Positions 18,521 through 32,489 of a stretch of 64,000 bases of DNA are shown here, in pieces. Positions within the stretch are counted from its first letter, which is position 1. Every line of letters starts with the position of its first letter. The notes under the pieces are model-generated. The model was given only the letters and a program-made list of their open reading frames with translations, did no database searches and was not told the origin of the DNA. This DNA is from Pleomorphomonas sp. NRK KF1 (lineage in GTDB: Bacteria > Pseudomonadota > Alphaproteobacteria > Rhizobiales > Pleomorphomonadaceae). The stretch lies in the NCBI RefSeq assembly GCF_023721755.1, contig NZ_JAMDLH010000001.1, forward strand, positions 992,001 through 1,056,000, given 5' to 3'. A program made the translations under genes and the position numbers.

Positions 18521-19044
18521 CCGCGACGACCATCCATGTCTGCTCTCTCACCAAGCTCGAAGAAACGGTGGCGCTCACCGGCGCCCGCCACGTCATCACG
18601 CTGATCAATGCCGGAACGCCCATGCGTCTGCCGGCAACCATCGGCCACGACAACCATCTTTTCCTCGCCATGCACGATATCGTCGAAACGGTCGACGGCA
18701 TGACGCCGCCGGGCGAGACGCACGTGGCGCAGATGCTGGAATGGGTGAACGACTGGGACCGCACGACGCCGCTCGTCGTCCACTGCTTTGCCGGCATCTC
18801 CCGGTCGACGGCCGCCGCCTACACGCTGGTATCGGCGCTCAATCCATGGCGCGACGAAGTGGCCCTCGCCACCTTGCTGCGCCAGCGCGCACCGTCGGCA
18901 ACGCCCAACCGTCGCATCGTCGAGATCGCTGACCGCCTCCTCGGTCGCGACGGCCGCATGGTCGCGGCGATCGATGCCATCGGGCGCGGCGCCGACGCCT
19001 TCGAGGGCACGCCATTCGCGCTCGAAATCGAAGCGACGCGTTGA
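18517..19044 (+). CDS. Tyrosine phosphatase-like (dual-specificity fold) protein
   Basis: 175 residues with the Cys-based phosphatase P-loop HCFAGISRS (Cys90, Arg96; the CX5R motif). The segment reading LVVHC just before the loop is the usual buried strand. A candidate general acid is Asp54 in AMHDIVE. Such short cytosolic proteins act on phosphotyrosine, phosphoinositide or small phosphate esters; the substrate is not predictable. Start ATG overlaps the stop of the HD hydrolase by 4 bp (ATGA), so the pair is co-translated, with ygfZ just upstream. Confidence 0.85.
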   Translation: MTATTIHVCSLTKLEETVALTGARHVITLINAGTPMRLPATIGHDNHLFLAMHDIVETVDGMTPPGETHVAQMLEWVNDWDRTTPLVVHCFAGISRSTAAAYTLVSALNPWRDEVALATLLRQRAPSATPNRRIVEIADRLLGRDGRMVAAIDAIGRGADAFEGTPFALEIEATR

Positions 19045-19113
19045 TCGGCAACCGAAAGACGACTGAGCGTCTCAACGGACGCGCGCCCCGGTTTTCCGTG
19101 CTATAGGCAGGTC

Positions 19114-21831
<2,718 letters not shown>

Positions 21832-23245
21832 CCAGCCCCGCGATGAAGCGCGCCGTCGCCGGTCCGGTGAACAGCACCATGAAGAAGCGCATGGTCTGCA
21901 TGGCCATGACGAAGGACATGTCGACGTTGCTCGACGCGGCGATGATGGCAACCGAGTCGGCGCCGCCCGGCGAAGTCGCGAGATAGGCCGTCAGGAAATC
22001 CACGCCGGTCACGGCTGACAGGACACCGGCATAGACGGTGCAGATGGCGACGAGCACCAGGATGGCCAGGAGGATGGTCGGCAGAGCCCTTGCCGCGTAG
22101 GCGATGATTTCCCGGTTGAACCGGCCACCGATCGCCCAGCCGCAAACCGCATAGGATAACGCAAGCAGCGCCGGCGGCAGCTCGACGGTGAGCAGGCCGG
22201 CACCCTGCAGGCCGATGGCAAACAGCATCGGCAGGATCATCGCGCCCGTCGTCAGCTTGAAGATGCGCGACAGCCCGAGCCCGGCGGCGATGACCGCCAG
22301 CGTGCCGGCGAGATTCGCCCAATGCGTCGGCGGAAACCAGTCGGCCGCCGAGCCACCGGTCAGCGTCGCGCCGAGATAGAAACGTGCTGCCAGCGACGCC
22401 ATGGTGGCGACGATCAGAACGCGAAGATACTGCATCACGGCAACGAGCCGCGTGTCGCCGCCATAGGCCTCGGCCATGATCACCATGGCGGTGGCCGCGC
22501 CCGGCGACGCTCCCCAGACGGCGGTCGTGCCGGGCAGCACACGAAAGCGGGCAAGCACGTAGCCGATCACGTTGGCGGTGACCACCACCGACGCCACGCC
22601 GAACAGGATGACCGGCCAGGCCGAGAGAATCTCGCCCAGAACAGTTGGCGGCATCGCCCGCGCCATCATCGTGCCGACCACGCCCTGAGCCATCATGAAC
22701 GCCGACCGAGGCATCGCCACAGCCCGTCCGCTAACACCGAGGAGAATGGCCGCGAGCATCGGCCCGAGCAGCAGCGCCGCCGGCAGGTGGGCCATCTCGA
22801 AGGCGACGCTGATGGCAACCGACGCCGAGAGCAGAACAGCCCAGCGAACGGCCTGGGCATGAAAGCCGGAACCCGGCCGCGGGAGGAACATCAACGATAC
22901 CGATCCGGCGTGAGAGTGGGTGGCGGCCGGTCGCCACCTGAGCGACGCCATGCCGGAAAGTTTCCTTCTTCGACCAGCGCTACACCCTCCATCATGGCCT
23001 CGACCACTCTCGATTCAGAATGGCAGCTCCGCAGGGCATCTTGACCATCTCTGAGAGTGCAGGACCGGTCGATTCAACTTCCCCCTAGTATTGCCAATAA
23101 CCTTACTCTGTGGTGACAGTTTTTATTGTACGTCATCGCACTGTTACATTTTCAGACCGGCAAGCAAAAGGCTGCGGAAGTTACCTTTCATAAATGGATG
23201 GGCGATTAGCTTTCTTTGCCACCAATCGCCAAGAGTCTAATTGAC

Positions 23246-25192
23246 ATGCCCCTCCTCAACACCCGCGGCAAGCTCCTGCATCGCATTATCTTCATCGCGT
23301 CGCTGATCGTGATCGCGAGCTTTGCTCTCTTCTCCACGACCATCTACGTGCTGGAGAGACAGGATCTGAGGGACAACGTCGCCCGCACGCTGGCAACGAC
23401 CGGGGCCAGCGTTGCCTCCGGCACAGGCAACTGGTTCCAGGGCCGTCTGCTGATCGCCACCCAGGCCGCCGATTCCATCGGCGGCTCCAAGGAGGTGCTC
23501 GGTCTGGTTCTCTCGGGCAAGACGCTGAGCTCGGAGTTCCTGTCGGTTTATCTCGGCGAGGAAAACGGCGCCTTTACCATCTCGCCCAAGGCTGAAATGC
23601 CCGCCGATTACGACCCGCGCAAGCGTCCCTGGTACATCGATACCGCCAAGGCGATGTCGACCCAGCTGACCGAACCCTATGTCGACCTGGCGACCAACAA
23701 GGTGGTCATCTCGGCCTGCGTTCCCGTCAGCGCCGACGGCAAGATGATCGGCGTGTTCGGCGGCGACTTCGCGCTCGACGCGCTGATCGATCGCATCAAG
23801 GCGTCCAACTTCGGCGGTATCGGCCAGGCGTTCCTGGTCTCCGCGGATGGCAAGATACTCGTGCATCCCGAGGCAAGCCTGGTGGGCAAGCCGCTGTCGG
23901 ACGCCTTTGCCGGCCTATCGGCGCCAACCACCGGCAACATGGTTGAAACGACGTTCGCCGGCCGCAACCACGTCGCCAGCTTCGTCGCCATCGAGGGCCT
24001 GCCGGTCAAGTGGTATGTCGGCGTCGCCGTCGACAGCGACATGGCCTATGCCAGCCTGAACCGGCTGGGAATCACCGCGCTTGTGGCGACCATCGCCGCT
24101 ACGGTCCTGCTGCTGCTTGCCCTCGGGTTGGTCCTGAAGCGCGTCGTCGCCGAGCCTATCACGGCCATGACCGCCGCCATGCGCTCGCTGGCCGCCGGAA
24201 ATCTCCAGACCGACATCCCTTGCCTCAATCGCCGCGATGAGATCGGACACATGGCGGCCGCCGTGGCCGTCTTCCGGTCCAATGCCGAAGAGAGGGATCG
24301 TCTGGAAGAAAGCCAGCGGGCTACCGTCGAGGAACGCGAACGTCGGGCCGCGCGCGCCGAGGCGCTGATCGAACACTTCCGCTCCGAGGTGTCTGGAACC
24401 ATCGGCATGGTCGTCGACGCCGCCCAGCGTCTTGAGGGGTCGGCCGAGGAACTGATGGCCACCGCCGAAGGCAGCGAACGCAGCAGCGGGGTAGCGGCCG
24501 CCGCCGCCGAGCAGGCTTCGGGCAACGTCCGTTCCGTTGCCGCCACCTGCGAGGAGCTTGAAGCATCGACCAACGAGATTGCCCGTCAGGTCGGCACGTC
24601 TCAGGCCGTTGCCGGCAAGGCGCGCGCCTCGGCCCACGAGACGCGCGAAACAGTCGGCCAGTTGCTCGCCGCCACCGACCAGATCAATCAGGTCGTCAGC
24701 CTGATCACCGCCATCGCCGAGCAGACCAACCTTCTCGCCCTCAATGCCACCATCGAGGCGGCGCGAGCAGGCGAAGCCGGCAAGGGCTTTGCCGTCGTCG
24801 CCGCCGAGGTGAAGTCGCTCGCCAACCAGACGGCCAAGGCCACCGAGGACATCTCGCGCAAGATCGGCGAGATCAAGCTGGTGTCCGACAACACCGTCAA
24901 TGCCATCGCCGAGATCGGCGCCATCATCGAGGAGGTGAACAGCGTCTCCGCCAGCATCACCTCGGCCGTCACCCAGCAGACCGGCGCCACCGGCGAGATT
25001 ACCCGCAACATGCAGGAAGCCGCGCGCGGCAACAGCGATCTGTCGCGCACCATCGTCGAGCTCAGCAACGGCGCCGCGACCACCCGTTCCGAGGCGCGCA
25101 CGGTGCTCGACGCGGTCACCTCGCTGAAAGCCTCCTCGGTCGACCTCGGGCACAAGGTGGAAAGCTTCCTCGCCGAAATCGACGCCGCCTGA
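23246..25192 (+). CDS. Transmembrane methyl-accepting chemotaxis protein with dCache sensor
   Basis: About 648 residues. TM1 at ~10-33, a periplasmic double-Cache ligand domain to ~275 ([31 protein letters not shown] and a second lobe with [16 protein letters not shown]), TM2 at ~280-302, HAMP, then the cytoplasmic signalling hairpin with the strongly conserved tip [20 protein letters not shown]. No C-terminal CheB/CheR-binding pentapeptide is visible. ATG 23246 is chosen; TTG 23216 in frame is possible, and neither has a strong ribosome site. The ligand cannot be predicted. An isolated gene with its own terminator, not next to che genes. Confidence 0.95.
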   Translation: MPLLNTRGKLLHRIIFIASLIVIASFALFSTTIYVLERQDLRDNVARTLATTGASVASGTGNWFQGRLLIATQAADSIGGSKEVLGLVLSGKTLSSEFLSVYLGEENGAFTISPKAEMPADYDPRKRPWYIDTAKAMSTQLTEPYVDLATNKVVISACVPVSADGKMIGVFGGDFALDALIDRIKASNFGGIGQAFLVSADGKILVHPEASLVGKPLSDAFAGLSAPTTGNMVETTFAGRNHVASFVAIEGLPVKWYVGVAVDSDMAYASLNRLGITALVATIAATVLLLLALGLVLKRVVAEPITAMTAAMRSLAAGNLQTDIPCLNRRDEIGHMAAAVAVFRSNAEERDRLEESQRATVEERERRAARAEALIEHFRSEVSGTIGMVVDAAQRLEGSAEELMATAEGSERSSGVAAAAAEQASGNVRSVAATCEELEASTNEIARQVGTSQAVAGKARASAHETRETVGQLLAATDQINQVVSLITAIAEQTNLLALNATIEAARAGEAGKGFAVVAAEVKSLANQTAKATEDISRKIGEIKLVSDNTVNAIAEIGAIIEEVNSVSASITSAVTQQTGATGEITRNMQEAARGNSDLSRTIVELSNGAATTRSEARTVLDAVTSLKASSVDLGHKVESFLAEIDAA

Positions 25193-25218
25193 GCCTTCGC
25201 CCCCGACTGAAACCTGTG

Positions 25219-25246
25219 GCCCGGCCGCTCATAACGGTCGGGCTTT
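25219..25246 (+). terminator. Rho-independent terminator after the dCache chemoreceptor
   Basis: Stem GCCCGGCCG/CGGTCGGGC (one G-T pair), 7-nt loop, followed by TTT, 27 bp after the chemoreceptor stop codon. Confidence 0.75.
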
Positions 25247-25251
25247 CGCTT

Positions 25252-25298
25252 GAGTGAACGCCCCTTTGCATCAATGACGGGGATTCTCCTGTTCACTC
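25252..25298 (+). promoter_or_regulatory. Inverted repeat in the pyrB leader region
   Basis: Perfect 8-bp arms GAGTGAAC (25252-25259) and GTTCACTC (25291-25298) enclose a second pair CCCC/GGGG. It ends 50 bp before the pyrB start, so it could be an operator, an RNA leader hairpin or a weak terminator. Function is inference only. Confidence 0.4.
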
Positions 25299-25348
25299 GG
25301 ATTCCCTGCCCTTGCCGGAGCCGCAAAACGCCTCTATCAGGGGGGCTT

Positions 25349-26317
25349 ATGATAACGAAAGCCGCCAATCCCTACGGATTCAGCCGCCCGCACCTCCTCG
25401 GGATCGAAGGTCTTTCCCCGCCGGAGATCGTCGACCTCCTCGACCGCGCCGAAGACAACATCGAACTCGGCCGGCAACCCTCCAAGAAGCGCGACAGCCT
25501 TCTGGGTCGTACTCAGATCAATCTCTTCTTCGAGAACTCGACGCGCACGCAGTCGTCCTTCGAGCTGGCCGGCAAAAGGCTCGGCGCCGACGTGATGAAC
25601 ATGGCGGTCGGCCAATCGTCGGTGAAGAAGGGCGAGACGCTGATCGACACGGCCATGACGCTCAACGCCATGAACCCCGACGTCATCGTCGTCCGCCACA
25701 ACGCCTCGGGAGCGGTGGCCCTGCTCGCGCAGAAGGTCGACTGTTCCGTGGTCAACGCCGGTGACGGCAGTCATGAACACCCGACCCAGGCCCTCCTCGA
25801 CGCCTTGACCATCCGCCGCCACAAGCAGCGCATCGACGGCCTCGTCGTCGCCATCTGCGGCGACGTCGCCCATAGCCGCGTCGCCCGCTCCAACGTGCTG
25901 CTGCTGACCGCCCTCGGCGCCCGCGTCCGCCTCGTCGGCCCGTCGACCCTGGTGCCCGGCGCCTTCCGCGAGATGGGCCTCGAAACCTTCACCTCGATGC
26001 GCGAGGGACTTCGGGATGCCGATATCGTCATGATGCTGCGCCTGCAGCGCGAGCGCATGCAGGGCTCCTTCGTGCCGTCGGTACGCGAATACTTCCACTA
26101 CTGGGGCCTCGACGAGGAGAAGTTGTCCTATGCCAAGCCCGACGCCCTCGTCATGCATCCCGGCCCGATGAACAGGGGCGTGGAGATCGATCCGGCCGTC
26201 GCCGACGGTCCTCAAAGCCTCATCCGGGAACAGGTGGAGATGGGCGTCGCCATCCGCATGGCGGTGCTCGACGCGGTCGTGAATGCCCGAGGAAACGGTG
26301 GGGAGGCTTTCCCATGA
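25349..26317 (+). CDS. pyrB: Aspartate carbamoyltransferase catalytic subunit
   Basis: Condenses carbamoyl phosphate with aspartate in pyrimidine synthesis. 322 residues from an ATG with an AGGGGGG ribosome site; an earlier in-frame ATG at 25250 adds a low-quality leader and is rejected. The carbamoyl-phosphate loop [13 protein letters not shown] starts at residue 60. Later motifs include [26 protein letters not shown] and [10 protein letters not shown]. No regulatory pyrI is adjacent; the gene instead overlaps a dihydroorotase homologue by 4 bp (ATGA), the layout of the PyrB-pseudo-DHO holoenzymes described in Pseudomonas. Confidence 0.97.
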   Translation: MITKAANPYGFSRPHLLGIEGLSPPEIVDLLDRAEDNIELGRQPSKKRDSLLGRTQINLFFENSTRTQSSFELAGKRLGADVMNMAVGQSSVKKGETLIDTAMTLNAMNPDVIVVRHNASGAVALLAQKVDCSVVNAGDGSHEHPTQALLDALTIRRHKQRIDGLVVAICGDVAHSRVARSNVLLLTALGARVRLVGPSTLVPGAFREMGLETFTSMREGLRDADIVMMLRLQRERMQGSFVPSVREYFHYWGLDEEKLSYAKPDALVMHPGPMNRGVEIDPAVADGPQSLIREQVEMGVAIRMAVLDAVVNARGNGGEAFP

Positions 26318-27618
26318 GCCGGATGGCGCAAGCCCGCCCGCTGCTGCTCAAGAACGCTCGCGTCGTCGACCCCTCGCAAGGTCTCGATGGCCTCGGCGCA
26401 GTGCTGATGGTCGAAGGCCGCATTGTTGCCGCCGGCCCGTCGGCCAACAACAACGGCGCTCCCGAGGACACCGAGACCGTCGACTGTCGCGGCCTCGTGG
26501 TCGCGCCCGGCCTCGTCGACCTTCGCGCCCATGTCGGCGAACCCGGCCACGAACACCGCGAGACGTTCGCCTCCGCCGGTCGGGCAGCAGCAGCCGGTGG
26601 CATCACCACGCTCATCGCCATGCCCGACACCGATCCCTGCATCGACGATCCGGCCCTGGTCGATTTCGTGGCGACGCGCGCCCGCCGGACGTCGGCCGTG
26701 CGCGTACGCGTCATGGCGGCTCTGACCAAGGGACAGGCCGGCGGCGAACTCACCGAGTTCGGCCTTCTGAGCGAAGCCGGCGCCGTCGGTTTTACCTCGG
26801 GGCGCGGCGCCATCGCCAATGCTCAGGTCCTGCGCCGTGCGCTGACCTATGCCAAGGACTTCGGCGCCCTCGTCTGCAATCGGCCGGAGGACGCGACGCT
26901 GAAAGGCGCCGCCGTCATGAACCTGTCGGAGACGGCGGTCCGCCTCGGCCTGCAAGGCATTCCCGCCGAAGCCGAAACCACCATGCTCGCCCGCGATCTG
27001 CGTCTCGCCCGCCTCGCCGGCGGTCGCTACCACGCATCTTTGCTGTCGGCCGCCGAGTCGCCGGAGCTGATGGCCTGGGCCAAGGACCGGGGGATCGCCG
27101 CGACAGCCTCCGTCTCGGCCGCGCACCTGACGCTGAACGAACTGGACATCGGGGCCTACCGCACCTTCTTCAAGCTGTCGCCCCCGCTGCGCGCCGAAGC
27201 CGATCGGCTCGCCCTCGTCGACGCGGTGAAGACCGGCGCCATCGACGTCATCGTCTCCAACCACGATCCGCAAGACGTCGAGACCAAGCGTCTTCCGTTT
27301 GCCGAGGCCGCCGACGGCGCCATAGGCCTCGAAACCTTCCTGTCGGCCGGTCTCCGGCTGGTGCATGGAGGATCGTTGACGCTGCTGCGGCTGATCGACG
27401 CCATGTCGACGCGCCCGGCCGAGATCGCCGGTCTCGACGCCGGAACGCTCCGGAAGGGAGCGCCCGCCGATGTCGTCGTATTCGACCCGGAGGAACCCTG
27501 GGTACTCAACGCCAAGGACATTCTCTCCAAGGCGAAGAACACGCCCTATGACGGCGCCCGCTTCACCGGACGCGTCCGCCGCACCTATGTCGGCGGTTCG
27601 CTGGTGTTCGAGCGCTGA
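26314..27618 (+). CDS. pyrC: Dihydroorotase-like protein, probably inactive (PyrC'/PyrX type)
   Basis: 434-residue class I dihydroorotase homologue coupled to pyrB by an ATGA overlap. The fold is clear ([33 protein letters not shown]), but zinc-site positions are degraded. The usual HxH of DxHxHxREPG is R71-A-H73. The SDDG metal aspartate region is TSGRG (161-165). The HCED-type histidine is replaced at N189, the next histidine by a leucine at ~243, and the TDHAPH aspartate by N316 (SNHDPQ). By analogy with pseudomonad PyrC', it is likely a non-catalytic structural partner of PyrB, with active dihydroorotase encoded elsewhere. The symbol is the customary annotation, not a claim of activity. 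Confidence 0.9.
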   Translation: MSRMAQARPLLLKNARVVDPSQGLDGLGAVLMVEGRIVAAGPSANNNGAPEDTETVDCRGLVVAPGLVDLRAHVGEPGHEHRETFASAGRAAAAGGITTLIAMPDTDPCIDDPALVDFVATRARRTSAVRVRVMAALTKGQAGGELTEFGLLSEAGAVGFTSGRGAIANAQVLRRALTYAKDFGALVCNRPEDATLKGAAVMNLSETAVRLGLQGIPAEAETTMLARDLRLARLAGGRYHASLLSAAESPELMAWAKDRGIAATASVSAAHLTLNELDIGAYRTFFKLSPPLRAEADRLALVDAVKTGAIDVIVSNHDPQDVETKRLPFAEAADGAIGLETFLSAGLRLVHGGSLTLLRLIDAMSTRPAEIAGLDAGTLRKGAPADVVVFDPEEPWVLNAKDILSKAKNTPYDGARFTGRVRRTYVGGSLVFER

Positions 27619-27682
27619 GATCCCAACAGAGTGACGCACACCCGGTAACCGGTCACCTATATTCAAGATTGCCGAGGGCATC

Positions 27683-28297
27683 ATGTTCGAGTCAGCCTCT
27701 CCCTGGGTCGCCTACCTCGTCGCTGCGCTTGTCGGCTACGGCCTTGGTTCCATTCCCTTCGGTCTGCTGCTGACGCGGGCCGCCGGTCTCGGCGACGTCA
27801 GGGCCATCGGTTCGGGCAACATCGGCGCCACCAACGTTCTGAGAACCGGCAACAAGAAGCTGGCCGCCGCAACGCTGATTTTCGACCTGCTCAAGGGAAC
27901 GGCGGCGGTCCTGATCGTGCGCGCGTTGATGCCGACCGTGCCGGAGGCGGCCACGCTCGCCGGCGTCACCGCCTTCCTCGGCCACCTCTTCCCCGTATGG
28001 CTCGGCTTCAAGGGCGGCAAGGGTGTCGCCACCTACATCGGCGTGCTGCTTGGCCTGTTCTGGCCGGCGGTTCTAATCTTCGCCGGCGCTTGGATCGCCG
28101 TCGCCTATTTCAGCCGCTACTCCTCCCTTGCCGCCCTTATCGCCACCGTGGTGGTGCCCCTCTCCCTCTGGGGCCTCGGTGAGACCATGTTGGCCACCGT
28201 GCTCGCCCTGCTCACTGTCATCGTCTGGATCAAGCATCACGCCAACATCCGACGCCTTCTCTCCGGCACCGAGGGCAAGATCGGACACAAGGGATGA
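27683..28297 (+). CDS. plsY: Glycerol-3-phosphate acyltransferase PlsY
   Basis: Inner-membrane enzyme transferring acyl groups from acyl-phosphate to glycerol-3-phosphate, the first committed phospholipid step. 204 residues with five predicted membrane spans. The three cytoplasmic loop motifs are present: [32 protein letters not shown], and [15 protein letters not shown] near the C-terminus. Overlaps dprA by ATGA, starting a plsY-dprA cluster followed by topA. A short palindromic stretch and a TATATT-like box lie just upstream. Confidence 0.96.
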   Translation: MFESASPWVAYLVAALVGYGLGSIPFGLLLTRAAGLGDVRAIGSGNIGATNVLRTGNKKLAAATLIFDLLKGTAAVLIVRALMPTVPEAATLAGVTAFLGHLFPVWLGFKGGKGVATYIGVLLGLFWPAVLIFAGAWIAVAYFSRYSSLAALIATVVVPLSLWGLGETMLATVLALLTVIVWIKHHANIRRLLSGTEGKIGHKG

Positions 28298-29424
28298 AAG
28301 CGTCGGAACGCGCGGTCGAACTATCCGACTCTCAGCGTGTCTGCTGGCTACGGCTCATCCGCTCGGAGAACGTCGGGCCTGCCACATTCCGCAGCCTGAT
28401 AAACCACTTTGGCTCGGCCGAGGCGGCGCTTGAAGCGCTGCCGGCACTTGCCCGGCGCGGCGGATCGACTGCGCTTTCGATTCCCTCGGTCGCCCAGGCC
28501 GAGGGCGAAATCGAACGAACGCTGGCCCACGGCGCCCGGCTCGTTGCCATTTCCGAGCCTCTCTACCCCGCCTATCTGCGCCAGATCGCCGCACCGCCGC
28601 CGCTCGTCACCATACGCGGCGGCTCCCGAGAACTATTCGCGCGGCCGACGGCCGCCATCGTCGGCTCGCGCAACGCCTCCCTGGTCGGTCACAAGATGGC
28701 CGAGCGCATCGGCCGGGGCCTTGGCGAGGCCGGTTTCGTGGTGGTCTCCGGCCTTGCACGCGGGATCGACGGCGCCGCCCACAGGGCGTCTCTCGACACC
28801 GGCACCGTGGCGGTGATTGCCGGCGGCATCGACCACGTCTATCCCGAAGAGCATGGCCCGCTGATGGAGGAGATCGTCAACCGGGGCGGCGCCGTCCTGA
28901 CCGAAATGCCATTCGGCTGGAATCCGCGCGCCAAGGATTTCCCGCGCCGCAACCGCATCGTCTCCGGCATGAGCCTCGGCGTCGTCGTGGTGGAGGCCGC
29001 CGCCCGATCCGGCACGCTGCATACGGCGCGCTACGCCCTCGATCAGGGTCGCGAAGTGTTCGCCGTTCCCGGCTCGCCGATGGACCCGCGCGCCGAGGGC
29101 ACCAACCGGCTGATCCGCGATGGCGCCACGCTGACCCGTTCTGCCGACGATGTCATCGCCGTACTCCGGCCAATGCTTGAAAACGACGCGCCCTCTTTCC
29201 TGGAACTGCGGGAAAGCGGCAATGACGGCGTGGCGCCGGACAGTGTGGGCACCGAAAGCCGCGCCTCGGTGATCAACGCGCTCGGCCCGGCGCCGGTCGC
29301 AATCGACGAGGTCATCCTGCATACCGGATTGCCGGCCGCTGTCGTGTCCGTGATCCTGCTCGAACTCGATTTGGCCGGGCGCATCGAGCGGCACGGCGGT
29401 CAGTTGGTGTCGCTGATACGCTGA
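28294..29424 (+). CDS. dprA: DNA processing protein DprA
   Basis: Binds incoming single-stranded DNA and loads RecA during natural transformation; widely present even in species not known to be competent. 376 residues: a helical N-terminal part ([16 protein letters not shown]), a Rossmann-like DprA core with [41 protein letters not shown] and [14 protein letters not shown], then a C-terminal winged-helix DML1-type domain (about 325-376). Translationally coupled to plsY (ATGA). The plsY-dprA-topA-rnr order is typical for the order. Confidence 0.95.
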   Translation: MKASERAVELSDSQRVCWLRLIRSENVGPATFRSLINHFGSAEAALEALPALARRGGSTALSIPSVAQAEGEIERTLAHGARLVAISEPLYPAYLRQIAAPPPLVTIRGGSRELFARPTAAIVGSRNASLVGHKMAERIGRGLGEAGFVVVSGLARGIDGAAHRASLDTGTVAVIAGGIDHVYPEEHGPLMEEIVNRGGAVLTEMPFGWNPRAKDFPRRNRIVSGMSLGVVVVEAAARSGTLHTARYALDQGREVFAVPGSPMDPRAEGTNRLIRDGATLTRSADDVIAVLRPMLENDAPSFLELRESGNDGVAPDSVGTESRASVINALGPAPVAIDEVILHTGLPAAVVSVILLELDLAGRIERHGGQLVSLIR

Positions 29425-29671
29425 AAGGCCGGCCGCCAAGAGGCAGCGGCGACAACACACCCGGTAGTTGCCACCATGGCGGCCGATCCATTTCAAGAAG
29501 AGCGCCGATCTTGCCTGCCTCAAGCAGCCGAACTCCCCTCGGCGCCAGGCTGGCATCGTGCCGATGGGCGGCACGCCGCCGACGGCATCTCTGGCTCGAC
29601 CCTTGCTTAATCCGGAGGTCGCACTTAAAGAGGGCGAAGCTTTTTTTCCAGAAATTGTCCGGCGCACCTGA

Positions 29672-32341
29672 ATGAACCTCGTGATCGTGGAGTCGCCTGC
29701 CAAGGCGAAAACCATCAACAAGTACCTCGGCCGCGACTATACGGTGCTGGCTTCCTACGGCCACATCCGCGACCTTCCGGCCAAGGACGGTTCCGTCCTC
29801 CCCGATGACGATTTTGCCATGAGCTGGGAAGTCGATGGCAAATCGGGCAAGCGCGTGGCCGATATCGCCGCCGCTCTGAAGGGGGCCGACAGACTCATTC
29901 TCGCAACCGACCCCGACCGCGAGGGCGAGGCGATTTCCTGGCACGTGCTTGAAGTGCTCGGCGCCCGGCGCGGTGCTCTCAAAGGCAAGACCATTCAGCG
30001 CGTGGTCTTCAACGCCATCACCAAGCAGGCCGTGCTCGATGCCATGGCCAAACCGCGAGACGTCGACCAGCCGCTGGTGGAAGCCTATCTCGCCCGCCGT
30101 GCGCTCGACTATCTGGTCGGATTCACGCTGTCGCCGGTCCTCTGGCGCAAGTTGCCGGGCGCGCGCTCGGCCGGCCGCGTGCAGTCGGTGGCCCTGCGCC
30201 TCGTCTGCGACCGCGAGAACGAGATCGAAGTCTTCAAGCCGCAGGAATACTGGTCGGTTCTCGCGCGCCTCGCCAATCCGGCCGGCGACGAGTTCGACGC
30301 CCGCCTGTCCGAGTGGAAGGGCAAGAAGATCGGCCGTCTCGATGTGACGGACGGAGTCACCGCCAACGAGATCCGCGCTTTCCTGAACAGCGCTTCGTTC
30401 TCGGTGACCGACGCCGAGCAGAAGCCCCAGAAGCGTCATCCCTTCGCGCCCTTCACCACCTCGACGCTGCAGCAGGAGGCCTCGCGCAAGCTCGGCTTCT
30501 CGGCCCAGCGCACCATGCAGGTGGCACAGCGCCTCTACGAAGGCGCCGACATTGGCGGCGAGACGGTCGGCCTCATCACCTACATGCGTACCGACGGCGT
30601 CCAGATCGCCCCTGAGGCAGTCAATGCCGCCCGCCAGGTGATCGTCAAGGAATACGGCGAGCGCTATCTTCCAGAGAAGCCGCGCTTCTATTCCACCAAG
30701 GCCAAGAACGCCCAGGAAGCGCACGAAGCCATTCGTCCGACCGATCTCGCCCGCCTGCCCAATACAGTGGCCCGCTACCTGGAAGCCGACGAGGCGCGTC
30801 TCTACGAACTGGTCTGGAAGCGCACCATCGCCAGCCAGATGCAGAGCGCCGACTTCGAGCGCACCACCGTCGACATTACCGCCAAGAGCGGTTCGGCCTC
30901 GGCCGGCCTTCGGGCCACCGGCTCCGTGCTCAAGTTCGACGGCTTCCTCGCCCTCTATCAGGAAAGCCGCGACGACGAGGAAGACGAGGATGGCTCCCGC
31001 CTGCCGCCGCTCTCCGTCGGCGACGCGCTGGGGCGCAAGTCCGTAACGGCCAGCCAGCACTTCACCGAACCGCCGCCGCGCTACACCGAGGCGACGCTGG
31101 TCAAGAAGATGGAAGAGCTCGGCATCGGCCGTCCTTCCACTTATGCGGCGACGCTCGCCACGCTGCGCGATCGCGACTACGTGACGATCGACAAGAAGCG
31201 GCTCGTTCCCTCCGACAAGGGGCGGATCGTCACCGCCTTCCTCGAAAGCTTCTTCACGCGCTACGTCGAGTACGATTTCACCGCCAGCCTTGAGGAAGAC
31301 CTCGACCGCATCTCGGCCGGCGAAGCGGAATGGCGCGAGGTGCTGCGGCGCTTCTGGACCGACTTCAACACCCGCGTCGGTGAGGTGAAGGAGCTCCGGG
31401 TTGCCGAGGTCATCGACGCCCTCAACGAAGACCTCGCCGCGCACATCTTCCCCGATCGCGGCGACGGGTCCGATCCGCGCTCCTGCCCCACCTGTGGCAC
31501 TGGTCGGCTGTCATTGAAGCTTGGTCGCTTCGGCTCGTTCATCGGCTGCTCCAACTACCCGGAATGCCGTTACACCCGTCAGCTCGGCGGCGACGGCGAA
31601 GCGGACGCCGCTCTCGGCGAGAACGGCGTCAAGCTGCTCGGCACCGATCCGGAGACCGGCCTCGACGTCACGCTGCGCTCGGGCCGCTTCGGTCCCTATG
31701 TCCAGCTCGGCGAAGAGGGCAAGCCGAAACGCGCCTCCCTGCCCAAGGATTGGACGGTCGAAAGCATCGACCTCGAACGCGCCTGCCGCCTGCTGTCGCT
31801 GCCGCGCACCGTTGGCGACCATCCGGAAACCGGCAAGCCGATCGAGGCCAACATCGGACGCTACGGCCCCTATGTCAGCCATGACGGCACCTACGCCAAT
31901 CTCTCGTCGGTCGACGAGGTGTTCGACGTCGGTCTCAATCGCGCCGTTGCGGTTCTCGCCGAGAAGAAGGAGCGTGGCGGCCGGACGCGCGCCACGCCGG
32001 CCGCTCTCAAGAGCCTCGGCGAGCATCCGGCATCCGGAGGCGAGATCACCGTGCGCGACGGGCGCTATGGACCGTATGTCGCATGGGGCAAGATCAACGC
32101 CACCCTGCCGCGCGGCAAGGATCCTCAGTCGGTGACGATCGAGGAAGCCGTGGCGTTGATCGCCGACAAGGCGGGCAAGGCGCCGAAAGCAAAACCAGCC
32201 AAGGCGTCCAAGGCCGCAGCGAAGGCGACGGCCGGGAGCGACGACGAAGGCAAGAAGAAAGCGCCGGCGAAGGCCAAGGCGGGTGGAGCCGCCAAGAAGG
32301 CGGCAGCCAAGCCCAAGGCGTCGAAGGCAAAGCCCACCTGA
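29672..32341 (+). CDS. topA: DNA topoisomerase I
   Basis: Type IA topoisomerase relaxing negative supercoils. 889 residues: Toprim domain (LVIVESPAKAKTINKYLG, LATDPDREGEAISWH), the central gate domain with the catalytic tyrosine in LITYMRTDG (Tyr304), and a C-terminal region with one CX2C...CX4C-type zinc ribbon (CPTCGTG...CSNYPEC) followed by topo-C repeats (RYGPYVSHDG, RYGPYVAWGK). The last ~60 residues are a Lys/Ala-rich basic tail, normal in alphaproteobacterial TopA. The 247 bp upstream show no gene and may include its promoter. Confidence 0.98.
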   Translation: MNLVIVESPAKAKTINKYLGRDYTVLASYGHIRDLPAKDGSVLPDDDFAMSWEVDGKSGKRVADIAAALKGADRLILATDPDREGEAISWHVLEVLGARRGALKGKTIQRVVFNAITKQAVLDAMAKPRDVDQPLVEAYLARRALDYLVGFTLSPVLWRKLPGARSAGRVQSVALRLVCDRENEIEVFKPQEYWSVLARLANPAGDEFDARLSEWKGKKIGRLDVTDGVTANEIRAFLNSASFSVTDAEQKPQKRHPFAPFTTSTLQQEASRKLGFSAQRTMQVAQRLYEGADIGGETVGLITYMRTDGVQIAPEAVNAARQVIVKEYGERYLPEKPRFYSTKAKNAQEAHEAIRPTDLARLPNTVARYLEADEARLYELVWKRTIASQMQSADFERTTVDITAKSGSASAGLRATGSVLKFDGFLALYQESRDDEEDEDGSRLPPLSVGDALGRKSVTASQHFTEPPPRYTEATLVKKMEELGIGRPSTYAATLATLRDRDYVTIDKKRLVPSDKGRIVTAFLESFFTRYVEYDFTASLEEDLDRISAGEAEWREVLRRFWTDFNTRVGEVKELRVAEVIDALNEDLAAHIFPDRGDGSDPRSCPTCGTGRLSLKLGRFGSFIGCSNYPECRYTRQLGGDGEADAALGENGVKLLGTDPETGLDVTLRSGRFGPYVQLGEEGKPKRASLPKDWTVESIDLERACRLLSLPRTVGDHPETGKPIEANIGRYGPYVSHDGTYANLSSVDEVFDVGLNRAVAVLAEKKERGGRTRATPAALKSLGEHPASGGEITVRDGRYGPYVAWGKINATLPRGKDPQSVTIEEAVALIADKAGKAPKAKPAKASKAAAKATAGSDDEGKKKAPAKAKAGGAAKKAAAKPKASKAKPT

Positions 32342-32489
32342 GCCTGAGGCTCGGGGGGCTCGCCGTCGGATCGGTCTGGCCACCGATCATTTACAATTTT
32401 ATCGTTTTGATTGCCTAAATCCTTACATTCCTCCTATACTGTTGAACGATGACGGCCTTCGCCTCGTTCAATGGTCTAGAAGAACGACA

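Noticed and set aside
29312-31444. 710-codon minus-strand frame opposite topA and dprA
   Set aside because: Antisense shadow; no homology visible and spans two real genes.
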